The notes: generated by a model not told the origin, from the letters alone. A DNA stretch of 10,320 nucleotides from CBFGTA01 sp965651595 (GCA_965651595.1 CBFGTA010000082.1:1-10320), one strand, 5' to 3'; counted from the stretch's first letter, positions 1 to 7,366 are shown. Program-made: numbers and translations.

Positions 1-522
1 TTTCCCAAGGACTTCCCTGGACGGTCTCCGGTTAGGAATCCCCTCATCACCCAACTCGCAGGCCTCTGTGAGCCTGGCCGGTTCGAAGCCGAGGTAGACC
101 TCATGGAAAAGGTCAGAAAGGACAGCCACGACTCGAACCAACAGGCCATCGATTTGCTCGGCGGTGGCTCCGAGTGGGAACACTGGCTGGGCCAAGAAGT
201 CAGCGGCGTACAAGATCCTGACCGCACACGTTTGTCAACGACACGCGTGATGGAACTCATCGTCGCCACATCGCACCCCAGCGGCCCCGTCGACTGGGGC
301 CAGCCCGACGGAATACCTGCGCACGTCAGAGAGAAGGTCGTGGCCCGGAGGCTCCAGAAGCAGTCAGCGCTACCACCAGTCGCCTCGCCCCCTCCGAGCA
401 TGTCGCGCCGCATCGCCAGAAAAGCCCGCGCCTTGCTGGGACGCCCGCGTCCTGCGGCCAACAACACCAACCCAGCTACCGTCGAGTCCAGATCAGCTAC
501 CGCCGGGCCGGAACCGCGCTAA
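1..522 (+). CDS. C-terminal part of an unidentified protein, cut by the window edge
   Basis: The reading frame is open from base 1 to the TAA at 520-522, so this is the last 173 codons of a gene that begins to the left. The first in-frame ATG (103) has no convincing ribosome binding site and should not be taken as the start. The visible part has a folded-looking region with several Trp and Gly residues (around 110-250), followed from about base 340 by a Pro/Ala/Ser-rich tail containing a short very basic helix (SRRIARKARALLGR). Such a basic patch could touch the membrane, which is inference. The stop overlaps the ATG of the next gene by one base (TAATG), so the two are probably translationally coupled and functionally linked in surface-polymer synthesis. 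I do not recognise the family. The missing N-terminus is likely to hold the diagnostic domain. Confidence 0.7.
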   Translation, partial: FPKDFPGRSPVRNPLITQLAGLCEPGRFEAEVDLMEKVRKDSHDSNQQAIDLLGGGSEWEHWLGQEVSGVQDPDRTRLSTTRVMELIVATSHPSGPVDWGQPDGIPAHVREKVVARRLQKQSALPPVASPPPSMSRRIARKARALLGRPRPAANNTNPATVESRSATAGPEPR

Positions 523-2516
523 TGGCAGCAGGCACACCCACGGTCGAGCAGTTGCGCCGAAACGCCTACCGAGCTAAGCGCCGCCTGTTCAACGTGCCGC
601 AACGCTTCCGGGTCATGCGAGCTGAGAAGGCAGCGCTCCGTTCTGGGATCTACGGGTCGGCGACCAACTCGCCACCCTGGGATGCGGCAATCTTCTACGC
701 TGGCAAACCGGATCTCGACTACCAGGTTCGCCAGTGGCTCACACCGTTCGCAGATCTGGCTCCAGAGGTCACCACCGGAGTCATTGCTGCGGACGCGATG
801 ACGGCCCTCAGACTGGCCGAACTTGGAACGCTACCTGTGTTGTGGTGTCCCGATGGCGTTGCAATCAACGAGGTCATCGACGGCAGCCCACTCAAAGTGT
901 TGTTCTACGTCAACAACATGATGGCCAACTGGGAACCCTTAGCACGACTAGATCTGGCCCACGTCGCCCTCGGGCATGGCGAGTCCGACAAGGGCGCGTC
1001 GACCTCGGGTAACTTCAAGAGTTACGACTATCTATTTGCTACTGGAGAAGCCGCCTTAAGGCGATTTGCTGCGGGTGTTGCCGGGATCGACTGGCGACGA
1101 CAGGTGATCGTTGCGGGCCGACCACAAATTGATTTTGCCCCCACTCCCCCACCCCTGGTCAGAGACGACCGGATAAAGGTCCTGTACGCCCCCACTTGGG
1201 AGGGCGACAAACCTTCCGGCGCATATAGTTCGCTCGCCTCGCACGGAGTCGCGATTGCCCGCGCAATCACTAGCAACGACAGCATGCGCCTGGTATTTCG
1301 GCCCCATCCACTAGCTGGCTCCAAGGATCCGCAGGTCCACGAGGCACGCCAAACGATTGAACGGGTGATTCGTGAAGCCAACGCAGTTGACCCGATGGCT
1401 CACCACGTCCATGACACATCACCAACTTTTGGTTGGCATATGAAGTGCCTTGATGTGTGCATCGGAGATATCTCTTCCGTTGTCTACGACTGGGCGGCAT
1501 CTCGTAAACCACTCATCATTACTAGGCCAACCGCTGCTGAGGTTGTGATTCCGGAAGACGGATTCGCAGCAGCCCTGCCGTTGCTGCCTCCTGGAGAGAT
1601 AGGGCAACTCGCCACTCAAATCCATGACTACCGCACCAACGGCATGCCTGCCATCTACGACGAACTCGTTACTTATTACCTCGGGGCGACCGAACCTGGT
1701 GAATCCCGAAACAGATTCGGTGAAGCCGTCTCTAGAGTCTTGACATCCGCATCCGAACTGACCAGGCAGGAGAAAGCCGCAGCCGCAGCCGCGGCCACCA
1801 CTGGCACCAGAACGTCTGCCAATCCGAGGAAAAGGAGGCAGTCGCAGCGAGGCCCGCGCTTGAGTCACTCGCTCCGCACGAGGGCCGCTGCTTTAGCCGA
1901 GGAGGCGGTCCGTCCCGGAAGCCTCGATGCGATTGTCTACGTCGGAAAATCACCGGATGAATGGGATGCTGTCGAGCAGGCGCGGGCCGTACTGGAAGGA
2001 CTAGCCGGAATCGGCCGCGTCGGCATCGTATGTCGGCTCGCCTCGACTGTGGTTCAAGGGGAGAACAGGGCTCCCGCGGCCACCTACTTGGCCCAAACGA
2101 TCGGCGATCTCGAGGTATGCATTGCTGGATCCGACGCACGATACGCCTTCTACCTCAATGATTCGACGTGGAACATGCATGGGTTGGCCTCGCAATCAGT
2201 GGCCCACGTCCTGTTGATGGATGTTCCTCGACAGTCGCTGCCTATCACCCACAATTTGGTGGCTTACGACGCAATCGTTGTGGGCTCCGAAGAACGCAAG
2301 CGGGATGTCCTCAACGCTCTTCCAGCCCTGCCGGTCGAACGAGTCATCGTCGCTGAACTCAACCGTAGCGATCGCGGCGCCATTCACGAATCTCTGCAGA
2401 GCATTCTGACGGCCATAGACCAGCTAGTGAATGCTAACGGCCAGCGGCTGGACAACATCAAAAGCCGCGTGGCTTCCCTGCCCCTGGGGTCGTCGCTGGC
2501 AGATGTGCCAAGCTAG
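522..2516 (+). CDS. TagF-like CDP-glycerol glycerophosphotransferase family protein with an extra C-terminal half-domain
   Basis: This 664-residue protein resembles the TagF/CDP-glycerol:polyol glycerophosphotransferase superfamily (GT-B fold), which builds teichoic-acid-like phosphodiester polymers at the inner face of the membrane. Visible family marks are GHGESDKG at about 151-158 with the catalytic-type His152, YAPTWEGD at 222-229, RPHP at 260-263 with His262, and DVCIGDISSVVYDWA at 311-325, equivalent to the D-x3-D-x-SS nucleotide/phosphate-binding motif. The first 40 residues are strongly basic and probably membrane-associated. The catalytic region ends near 410. It is followed by an Ala-rich basic linker (seven Ala at 419-425, encoded by a GCCGCA-type repeat, then an RKRRQSQR stretch) and by a second domain at about 466-640 that copies the N-terminal half. 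The start overlaps the upstream stop and has no strong Shine-Dalgarno, which suggests coupling. The actual substrate (glycerol, ribitol or sugar phosphate) cannot be told. Confidence 0.82.
   Translation: MAAGTPTVEQLRRNAYRAKRRLFNVPQRFRVMRAEKAALRSGIYGSATNSPPWDAAIFYAGKPDLDYQVRQWLTPFADLAPEVTTGVIAADAMTALRLAELGTLPVLWCPDGVAINEVIDGSPLKVLFYVNNMMANWEPLARLDLAHVALGHGESDKGASTSGNFKSYDYLFATGEAALRRFAAGVAGIDWRRQVIVAGRPQIDFAPTPPPLVRDDRIKVLYAPTWEGDKPSGAYSSLASHGVAIARAITSNDSMRLVFRPHPLAGSKDPQVHEARQTIERVIREANAVDPMAHHVHDTSPTFGWHMKCLDVCIGDISSVVYDWAASRKPLIITRPTAAEVVIPEDGFAAALPLLPPGEIGQLATQIHDYRTNGMPAIYDELVTYYLGATEPGESRNRFGEAVSRVLTSASELTRQEKAAAAAAATTGTRTSANPRKRRQSQRGPRLSHSLRTRAAALAEEAVRPGSLDAIVYVGKSPDEWDAVEQARAVLEGLAGIGRVGIVCRLASTVVQGENRAPAATYLAQTIGDLEVCIAGSDARYAFYLNDSTWNMHGLASQSVAHVLLMDVPRQSLPITHNLVAYDAIVVGSEERKRDVLNALPALPVERVIVAELNRSDRGAIHESLQSILTAIDQLVNANGQRLDNIKSRVASLPLGSSLADVPS
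1923..2312 (+). repeat. Degenerate second copy of the TagF N-terminal half inside the preceding gene
   Basis: Residues about 468-597 of the TagF-like protein align end to end with residues about 53-182. LDAIVYVGKSPD matches WDAAIFYAGKPD. In the ungapped 23-residue block 128-150 versus 543-565 (FYVNNMMANW... against FYLNDSTWNM...) I count 10 identities, including an LA pair and an AHV triplet. A shared YD pair and a G/E-rich stretch follow. In the second copy the GHG motif is replaced by MDV, so the catalytic His is gone, and no second C-terminal nucleotide-binding half follows. Similarity exists only at protein level; the DNA copies are not obviously alike, so the duplication is old. Confidence 0.65.
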
Positions 2517-2565
2517 TCAAATCCAGGCGTTATCCGCGCTCGCATGCTCGGAGCATTCCGTTCAA

Positions 2566-3654
2566 CTACCGCCACCGTCGGTCTGCCGCCGTACCCCGAA
2601 CAGTCAGCGACGACACCACCCATCTGCTGACGGCTTCACCACGTATCGCCACGATCGACACCTGGTAACGGGTGCGGTAGATCTGAGTCGGGATGAATAC
2701 GCGGTTCCTCCCACCAGTGACCTGCTTGAACCGCATCTTCGACCACTTGGTTCCACCCCCTCCGACGTGGCGCCAACCTATTCGATAGCGGGACGGTTGG
2801 AAGCCGCTGATCGGTGGCCTCCACCGGGCCACTAGTCCACTGCCGCGCGGCTTGTTGACTGATCGCAGCTGCAAGGCCCGAGGCGGGCTGACTGCGGGCG
2901 ATGCTGTCCAACAAGTGACCGAATCGTTGCTCACCGTGGTTTCGTGCTGAACAAAGGAATTCCAACTCGATAGCCCGGCAGCATGTGGGTAGGTGAGTCG
3001 CTGGCCCGCCGAGCACGCCCGTAGCTGCCCGGGGTCAACGCCGTCGGCGACCGGGAACGGGCCCGTGTTCGAGACCGCAAAATGCAAGGTTCGTCGCGCG
3101 CATGTTGAACTACCCACTGTTCCGAGTTCCGTGTGCGGCCCGACCCACTGTCCGTTTCTGACCGAAATTTCGGTGAAATGGACGTATCTGCTGGTGATTC
3201 CGCCACCGTGATCGATCCACAGTCGTCCCCCGTTGCACATGGGCTGTGGTCGCTCGATCGTCACTCGACCATGACCCGCAGCGTAGACGCTGCTGCCGCG
3301 GCCGTCCAAGGAAAAATCAACCGCCCAGTAGCCATGCTTGGGTCGGCCGTTTTCCGTGCAGTTGTCTACCACGCATCCCACCCGGGCTTCCCCGCGAAAG
3401 GGCAGGAAGACCGGTCGGGAAAATCGTTGGCCAGCTGGCACTCTGCGTGGCCGGACATAGTTCGGGTCGACGGCCAGACGGCTAGCGACCGGTCGAGCCA
3501 CCGACTGAGTAAGACCAGTCGACCGTGCAAATGCCTCCCCAGCCAGGAGCGTGTGCTCAGCTGTTGCGGCGCTGGCCATGGCGCTCGCTGCCAGTGCAGC
3601 AACAGCAACACTGACGGTCCACCTGTTGCCACGCATACGACTAGTGTTCCCCAT
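2566..3654 (-). CDS. Secreted M23-fold (LytM-like) protein with C-terminal fibronectin type III domain, probably catalytically impaired
   Basis: This 362-residue exported protein has an N-terminal signal sequence (basic MRGNR, a hydrophobic Ala-rich core at 13-30, and a likely cut after the ATA near 32). Residues about 85-200 have M23/LytM features: HGYWAVDFS at 107-115 (His107 and Asp113 as zinc ligands), DHGGG at 148-152, RYVHF with His159, and TLHFAV at 189-194. In active M23 enzymes the last motif is HxHF; here the first His, a catalytic residue, is Thr189, while the zinc ligand His191 remains. It may therefore bind peptidoglycan or regulate rather than cut. Six Cys (94, 99, 140, 185, 214, 248) suggest disulfides. 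Residues about 257-354 look like one fibronectin III domain (SPPRALQLRS..., Tyr/Trp spacing, YQVSIVAI). The start at 3654 has a poor ribosome binding site; ATG at 3636 (residue 7), with GGGGA upstream, is an alternative. The gene converges on the TagF-like gene with 49 nt between stops and diverges from the membrane protein at 3786. Confidence 0.75.
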   Translation of the reverse strand: MGNTSRMRGNRWTVSVAVAALAASAMASAATAEHTLLAGEAFARSTGLTQSVARPVASRLAVDPNYVRPRRVPAGQRFSRPVFLPFRGEARVGCVVDNCTENGRPKHGYWAVDFSLDGRGSSVYAAGHGRVTIERPQPMCNGGRLWIDHGGGITSRYVHFTEISVRNGQWVGPHTELGTVGSSTCARRTLHFAVSNTGPFPVADGVDPGQLRACSAGQRLTYPHAAGLSSWNSFVQHETTVSNDSVTCWTASPAVSPPRALQLRSVNKPRGSGLVARWRPPISGFQPSRYRIGWRHVGGGGTKWSKMRFKQVTGGRNRVFIPTQIYRTRYQVSIVAIRGEAVSRWVVSSLTVRGTAADRRWR

Positions 3655-3698
3655 TACAGTCGTCCACGACGGAGAAGCACGTGATTTGCAGTCGGCCG

Positions 3699-3724
3699 GG
3701 TACGGCTACATCAACAGCCGTACC
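3699..3724. promoter_or_regulatory. Perfect 9-bp inverted repeat in a divergent intergenic region
   Basis: GGTACGGCT at 3699-3707 and AGCCGTACC at 3716-3724 are exact reverse complements separated by 8 nt, with a G-T pair extending the stem. The element lies 44 nt before the minus-strand gene start (3654) and 61 nt before the plus-strand start (3786). A two-fold operator for a dimeric regulator acting on both genes fits the place and symmetry. A 5'-UTR hairpin is the alternative. There is no T-tract, so it is not a normal terminator. I see no confident sigma-70-type promoter in the rest of the 131-nt region. Confidence 0.55.
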
Positions 3725-3785
3725 TCTATGCGTTTAGAACTGCCCGAGAACTGGTAAGACTCAGGCAGACCGGAAGGGAACCATC

Positions 3786-4295
3786 ATGGAACAGCAATCG
3801 TGGACACTTACCTCGCAGTTCGCGGGAATGCCCATTTGGGCGTGGATCGCGGTAGGGGTGGCTGTCATCGTGCTGATCATCATGCTCATCGCCTTGGCGA
3901 GCGTGAGCAAGAAGCGCTCACAGTGGGATAAGGCCTTCTACTATCGGCTAGCTGACGCCCGCTGGTTCACCGATTCGCTCACCCTGTCGATCGCCGACCG
4001 CACCAAGAGCACACCCGAGTTGGTCCGCAATTGGACTGACGGTTCACCGAGAATGGCGACGCTGTCGCAGCAACTGTACGAACTGTCGAGCAACGCTCCC
4101 ACCGCCAATCGTGTCCAGCAGACGCGGGCCGTGGCGACAGCAGTTGACCGGTTGCGCGAAGCCCTCGATGCTGACGTTCGGATGCGTACCCAAGGCTACG
4201 CACCGGGACAAGACGCCATGATTGCCGAATCTGCCGTGATCGTCGCTCAGCGGCGCCGCGAACTCGATGGTGTCTTGCGCGCCTATCGCCACTAG
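3786..4295 (+). CDS. Single-pass membrane protein of unknown function
   Basis: This 169-residue protein is not recognised. Residues 15-39 form one clear transmembrane helix (WAWIAVGVAVIVLIIMLIA), followed at once by the basic SKKR stretch. By the positive-inside rule this places the short N-terminus outside and the roughly 125-residue C-terminal part in the cytoplasm. That part is predicted by eye to be mostly helical, with many Arg, Ala, Gln and Leu residues, and has no catalytic motif I can name. The ATG is well supported by AAGGGA at 3774-3779, six bases upstream. It is transcribed away from the secreted M23/FnIII gene and ends 24 nt from the convergent smpB end. Its stop is TAG. Homologues would have to be sought by profile search. 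Confidence 0.78.
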   Translation: MEQQSWTLTSQFAGMPIWAWIAVGVAVIVLIIMLIALASVSKKRSQWDKAFYYRLADARWFTDSLTLSIADRTKSTPELVRNWTDGSPRMATLSQQLYELSSNAPTANRVQQTRAVATAVDRLREALDADVRMRTQGYAPGQDAMIAESAVIVAQRRRELDGVLRAYRH

Positions 4296-4319
4296 AGACT
4301 GCGACTCACCCAGACTCGG

Positions 4320-4796
4320 TCAGTCACGGCCCTTGCGTTGCCTGCCGAGAGCACGAGCCGTTTCGCGAGCGGCATCGCGTTCGGCGAGCGCCTGCCGCTT
4401 GTCGTAGCGACGCCTGCCTTTGCCGATCCCGAGTTCAACTTTGGCGTATCCATCAGAGAAGTACAGCCTCAGCGGAACCAGAGAATAACCCCCCTGGTTG
4501 ACCTTCACGCCGAGCTTGCGGATCTCGTCGCGGTGCAGGAGGAGTTTGCGTTTACGGCGCGGCTCGTGATTCGTCCACGTGCCAGCCGTGTACTCGGGGA
4601 TGTGAATCTCACGCAACCACACTTCCGAGCCGTCTATCGTGGCGTATCCGTCCGTGATCGTGGCACGACCCGCCCGCAGGGACTTCACTTCGGTGCCCTG
4701 CAGAACAATCCCCGCTTCGATCGTGTCCTCGATGGCGTAGTCATGGCGTGCCTTGCGATTCTGCGCGATCAGGGTCACACCACGGGGACGAACCAC
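4320..4796 (-). CDS. smpB: SsrA-binding protein SmpB
   Basis: SmpB binds the tRNA-like domain of tmRNA and brings it to stalled ribosomes for trans-translation. Family signatures are clear: IAQNRKARHDY near the N-terminus, IEAGIVLQGTEVKSLR, a WLREIHIPEY segment, TNHEPRRKRKLLLHR, LVPLRLYFSDGYAKVELG, and the basic C-terminal tail GKGRRRYDKRQALAERDA that enters the mRNA channel. I chose the GTG at 4796 (158 residues) because AGGAG at 4802-4806 stands five bases before it. An in-frame GTG at 4811 (163 residues) is possible but lacks such a site. The gene follows the M23 gene closely (gap of 21-36 nt depending on start), so it is probably co-transcribed. No ssrA gene is visible in the window. Confidence 0.97.
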   Translation of the reverse strand: MVRPRGVTLIAQNRKARHDYAIEDTIEAGIVLQGTEVKSLRAGRATITDGYATIDGSEVWLREIHIPEYTAGTWTNHEPRRKRKLLLHRDEIRKLGVKVNQGGYSLVPLRLYFSDGYAKVELGIGKGRRRYDKRQALAERDAARETARALGRQRKGRD

Positions 4797-4832
4797 TACC
4801 ACTCCTGCCACGAGGTTCCAGCGGCGACCAGC

Positions 4833-6215
4833 CTACCAGCACGTTACGCGATGCTTAGAGCCTCCGAACCATCCCATCGGTTCGTGGGGAACACCGTTGA
4901 CGTGGACTTCAAAGTGCAGGTGGGGTCCGGTTGAGAATCCCGTAGATCCCACGTAGCCGATTACCTGCCCCCGTGACACCCTGTGTCCAGCACCCACAGC
5001 GAATCGGGACTGATGAGCGTACATCGTCACAAGTCCATTTCCGTGGCTGATCATGGTGTGCAGGCCGTATGCCCCACCGGAGTTGGTCGATAGGACGACG
5101 CCGTCTGCGGCTGACCGAATCGGAACGCCAGACGGTGCACCCATGTCGACGCCGGTATGGCAGGAGCGGTAGCCGTAGACCGGGTGAATGCGCGGCCCGG
5201 TGCGTCCTCCGGCCGAATATCCTGGCAGCGGCCAAGACAAGACCGAGCTCGAGGACCCCGGGTTGCTAGGCGGGGCCGGAGTCGACGGTGCGCTTCCACT
5301 CCCTCCACTTCCTCCCGATTCCCGCTTCTCCTTCTTGCGTCGCTCGGCTTCGAGTCGGGCTTGCCTCTCGGCTTCGCGCCGCGCCTGTTCCGCGGCCTCC
5401 CGAGCGATTCGCCGCTGTTCTGAAACAAGCTCGGCGTACATCTGCTCGACTTCAGCTCGATGGGCGTCCGCCTTTTTCAGAGCCTTCTGGCGCTGGGCCT
5501 TCTGCACTTCCACTTCGGCCTTGGCCGCCTCCGCGTCCTGTTCAGCCTCCTGAGCCCGGGCAGCCTGCTCAACAACCTCGTTGACTGCTGACTCGAGTTG
5601 AATCCGTAACTGCTCCAGACGCTGCAGTTTGGTCTCCAACGCCAACTGGGCGCGAGCCACTGCCGCCAGGGAGTCATCGTTGCTGTGGGCTACTCGCTCA
5701 AGCGCAACCACTCGGGCAGCAAAGTCCGCTGGATCCTCGGAGTCCAGGATGATCTGCAGCTCCTCGAACCCGCTGCCGCCGCGCGCGTAGATCTGTCGGG
5801 CCATCTGGCCGATGGCCGCCCGCAGTTCGGCGATTTCCTTTTCGGCCTGCTCAATCTCGGCCTCTGTTGAGGAGATACGGCCGGTTGCCTGTTTCACCTG
5901 AGCGCGAGCCTGTTCAACAGCTGCCAAAGCGTTCTCGGAGCGTTGGTGGGCCGCATCGTACTTGGCTTGGGCTGCGGACAGCACGTCGTCAATCTTGGCC
6001 ACTTCCGCCTTGACCCGGTTGACGTCCTCATTGGCGTTCGCCAAGTCGTCGTGGGCGGCATCAACTTGCCTGTCGATTTCGGATGTGCCCGAAGACGCTC
6101 CAGCCGGGTTCAGAGACAAGGCGCAGGCACTGGCTACCCCAGCAGCCGCGACCGCCGTCAACCACGGTCGAGTTCGGCGGGTGCGCGCCGCTAGTCCCCG
6201 GTGCTGGTGACTCAC
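4833..6215 (-). CDS. Secreted coiled-coil M23 (LytM/EnvC-like) peptidase, probable FtsEX-controlled cell-wall hydrolase
   Basis: This 460-residue protein has a basic N-terminus and hydrophobic export segment (about 17-36, likely cut near AGA at 38-40). A long coiled-coil, rich in Ala, Glu, Gln and Arg, runs from about 45 to 295, broken at about 143-185 by GGSGFEELQIILDSEDPADF, which resembles the non-coiled insert of EnvC/PcsB-type proteins. A Gly/Ser/Pro linker (300-325) leads to a C-terminal M23 domain (about 327-450). The active site is complete: His353 and Asp357 in HTGVDMG, His401 in YAHQ, and His432/His434 in PHLHFEV. It should cut peptide bridges of peptidoglycan. Like EnvC and PcsB it is probably held or opened by the FtsX extracellular domain, inferred from its place directly after ftsX. 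The GTG start has an excellent AGGAGG seven bases upstream. A 235-nt gap to ftsX suggests its own promoter. Confidence 0.92.
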   Translation of the reverse strand: MSHQHRGLAARTRRTRPWLTAVAAAGVASACALSLNPAGASSGTSEIDRQVDAAHDDLANANEDVNRVKAEVAKIDDVLSAAQAKYDAAHQRSENALAAVEQARAQVKQATGRISSTEAEIEQAEKEIAELRAAIGQMARQIYARGGSGFEELQIILDSEDPADFAARVVALERVAHSNDDSLAAVARAQLALETKLQRLEQLRIQLESAVNEVVEQAARAQEAEQDAEAAKAEVEVQKAQRQKALKKADAHRAEVEQMYAELVSEQRRIAREAAEQARREAERQARLEAERRKKEKRESGGSGGSGSAPSTPAPPSNPGSSSSVLSWPLPGYSAGGRTGPRIHPVYGYRSCHTGVDMGAPSGVPIRSAADGVVLSTNSGGAYGLHTMISHGNGLVTMYAHQSRFAVGAGHRVSRGQVIGYVGSTGFSTGPHLHFEVHVNGVPHEPMGWFGGSKHRVTCW

Positions 6216-6222
6216 GAAGGGT

Positions 6223-6228
6223 CCTCCT
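6223..6228 (-). promoter_or_regulatory. Strong Shine-Dalgarno of the coiled-coil M23 gene
   Basis: AGGAGG on the minus strand, seven bases before the GTG at 6215. It fixes the start of the M23 peptidase gene and is the strongest ribosome binding site seen in the window. Confidence 0.85.
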
Positions 6229-6450
6229 CAGGACTGGGTCAACGTGCTCTCAAACTGGTGGAACCGTGGACAGATCCCCACCTTGTCTAACCGAGCGACC
6301 CACATGCATGCAGCCCGAATACAGAAATCGTGGCTGAGAAATGTCACACACAATTCACAGGAAACCGCACCCCGTCGACCGGTCAGTGCAGTTCCCGCGA
6401 GTCCTGCCCGCGGCACGCGCAGCCGTGTCTAGGGGCGCTCAGCCGCGGTG
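6229..6450 (-). promoter_or_regulatory. ftsX - M23 gene intergenic region with a GC-rich inverted repeat and TGTGA repeats
   Basis: This is the largest non-coding gap of the window. Just after the ftsX stop, GCCGCGG at 6442-6448 pairs with CCGCGGC at 6408-6414 (7 bp, loop of 27 nt). This could attenuate read-through but lacks a T-tract. Further on, the minus strand carries two direct TGTGA pentamers (6355-6359 and 6344-6348) spaced 11 bp, one helical turn; TGTGA is the half-site of Crp/GlxR-type regulators, but the matching TCACA half is imperfect. TGTATT near 6320 and TTAGAC near 6290 are possible -10 elements without a good -35. I see no open frame, tRNA or recognised riboswitch here. Confidence 0.35.
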
Positions 6451-7362
6451 TTAGACCTTCAGATAGCGGCGAATCGCCCACAGCGCTGATGCTCCCGCCA
6501 GAACCACACCGGTCAGGAAAATGGTCACCATCACCATGATGGTGGTGTCCCATCCGACAAACGATGTGAACCGGAATGATGGTGCCAAAGTCTGATCGAT
6601 GAGGAAGTACTTCTCCGCGCCTACCGCTCCAACCGCCAGCAGCCCGCCGATCGAGGCAGCAATCACGGCTTCCAAGACGAACGGCGTCATGATGTAGATG
6701 TTGCTAGCTCCCACCAGCTTCATGATTCCGGTTTCTTTTCGGCGCGCATAGGCCGCTGTCCGCATCGTGTTGACGACGAGTAGAACAGTCACGATGAGCA
6801 TTGCTGCCGCCACACCGAGCGCCAAGTTCCGCAGCCAGTTGAGCAGGTTGAAGAACCGCTCCAACAGCTGCTTTTGGTCTTGAACTTGTTCGACGCCTGG
6901 CATGGTCCCCACCGCCGAAGCAACCACAGCGAAGTTCTCCGGGTTGGCCAGCTTGACCCGGAACGACTCGGGCATTGCTTCTGGAGTGACGTTCTCCAGA
7001 ATGGGGGAATCAGCGAACTGTTCTTGGAAGCGTTCGTAGGCTTCTTCCTGGCTCTCGTAGTACACCTCTTGCACCTCGGGCCGCAGGCTCTCCAGGGTGG
7101 CAAGGACTGTCTCACGTTGTTCGTCCGTGATGGCCCCGTCGGGACACACCTGCGGATCGGAGGCCTTGCCGCACAAGAACACGGACACCTCCACCCGGTC
7201 GTACCAGTAGTCCTTCATCGCATCGACCTGGCCGCGCACCATGAGACCGGTGCCGAACAGGGTGAGGGACACTGCGACGGTCAAGACGACCGCGAACGTC
7301 ATGGTCAAGTTGCGTCGAAGTCCGTGCCCGACTTCGCGGGCAGCTGTTGTTGTTCGGCTCAT
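6451..7362 (-). CDS. ftsX: Cell division protein FtsX (permease subunit of FtsEX)
   Basis: This 303-residue FtsX is the membrane half of the FtsEX complex, which passes ATP-driven movement in the cytoplasm to a peptidoglycan hydrolase outside. It has four membrane segments at about 21-42, 176-198, 227-247 and 273-293. Between the first two lies a large extracellular domain (about 43-173) that contains Cys64 and Cys73, probably a disulfide near the start of the domain as in other actinobacterial FtsX. The cytoplasmic loop with RRKETGIMKLVGAS (208-220) is the conserved FtsE-contact region. I chose ATG at 7362 because the family N-terminus (helix before TM1) starts there. It lies four bases after the ftsE stop, with GGGGTGA as ribosome site, so the two genes are coupled. 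A longer frame exists upstream but runs inside ftsE and is not needed. Confidence 0.96.
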   Translation of the reverse strand: MSRTTTAAREVGHGLRRNLTMTFAVVLTVAVSLTLFGTGLMVRGQVDAMKDYWYDRVEVSVFLCGKASDPQVCPDGAITDEQRETVLATLESLRPEVQEVYYESQEEAYERFQEQFADSPILENVTPEAMPESFRVKLANPENFAVVASAVGTMPGVEQVQDQKQLLERFFNLLNWLRNLALGVAAAMLIVTVLLVVNTMRTAAYARRKETGIMKLVGASNIYIMTPFVLEAVIAASIGGLLAVGAVGAEKYFLIDQTLAPSFRFTSFVGWDTTIMVMVTIFLTGVVLAGASALWAIRRYLKV

Positions 7363-7366
7363 CGCT

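Noticed and set aside
2517..2565. A bidirectional terminator between the two convergent genes.
   Set aside because: The only stem seen (ATGCT/AGCAT with a three-base loop) is 5 bp with no T-tract on either strand.
3133..3684. A 183-codon plus-strand open frame opposite the M23/FnIII gene.
   Set aside because: Its product lacks recognisable features, whereas the opposite strand shows a signal peptide, M23 motifs and an FnIII domain.
4296..4319. A tmRNA (ssrA) gene or a terminator next to smpB.
   Set aside because: Only 24 nt separate the convergent stops. The best stem (GACTG with CAGTC) is 5 bp without a T-tract, and there is no room for ssrA.
6361..6450. A c-di-AMP (ydaO/yuaA) riboswitch before the M23 hydrolase, as known for some actinobacterial wall hydrolases.
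   Set aside because: I could not align the conserved core blocks or the terminal GGGGUGAAU-like segment. A covariance-model scan would be needed to revive the idea.
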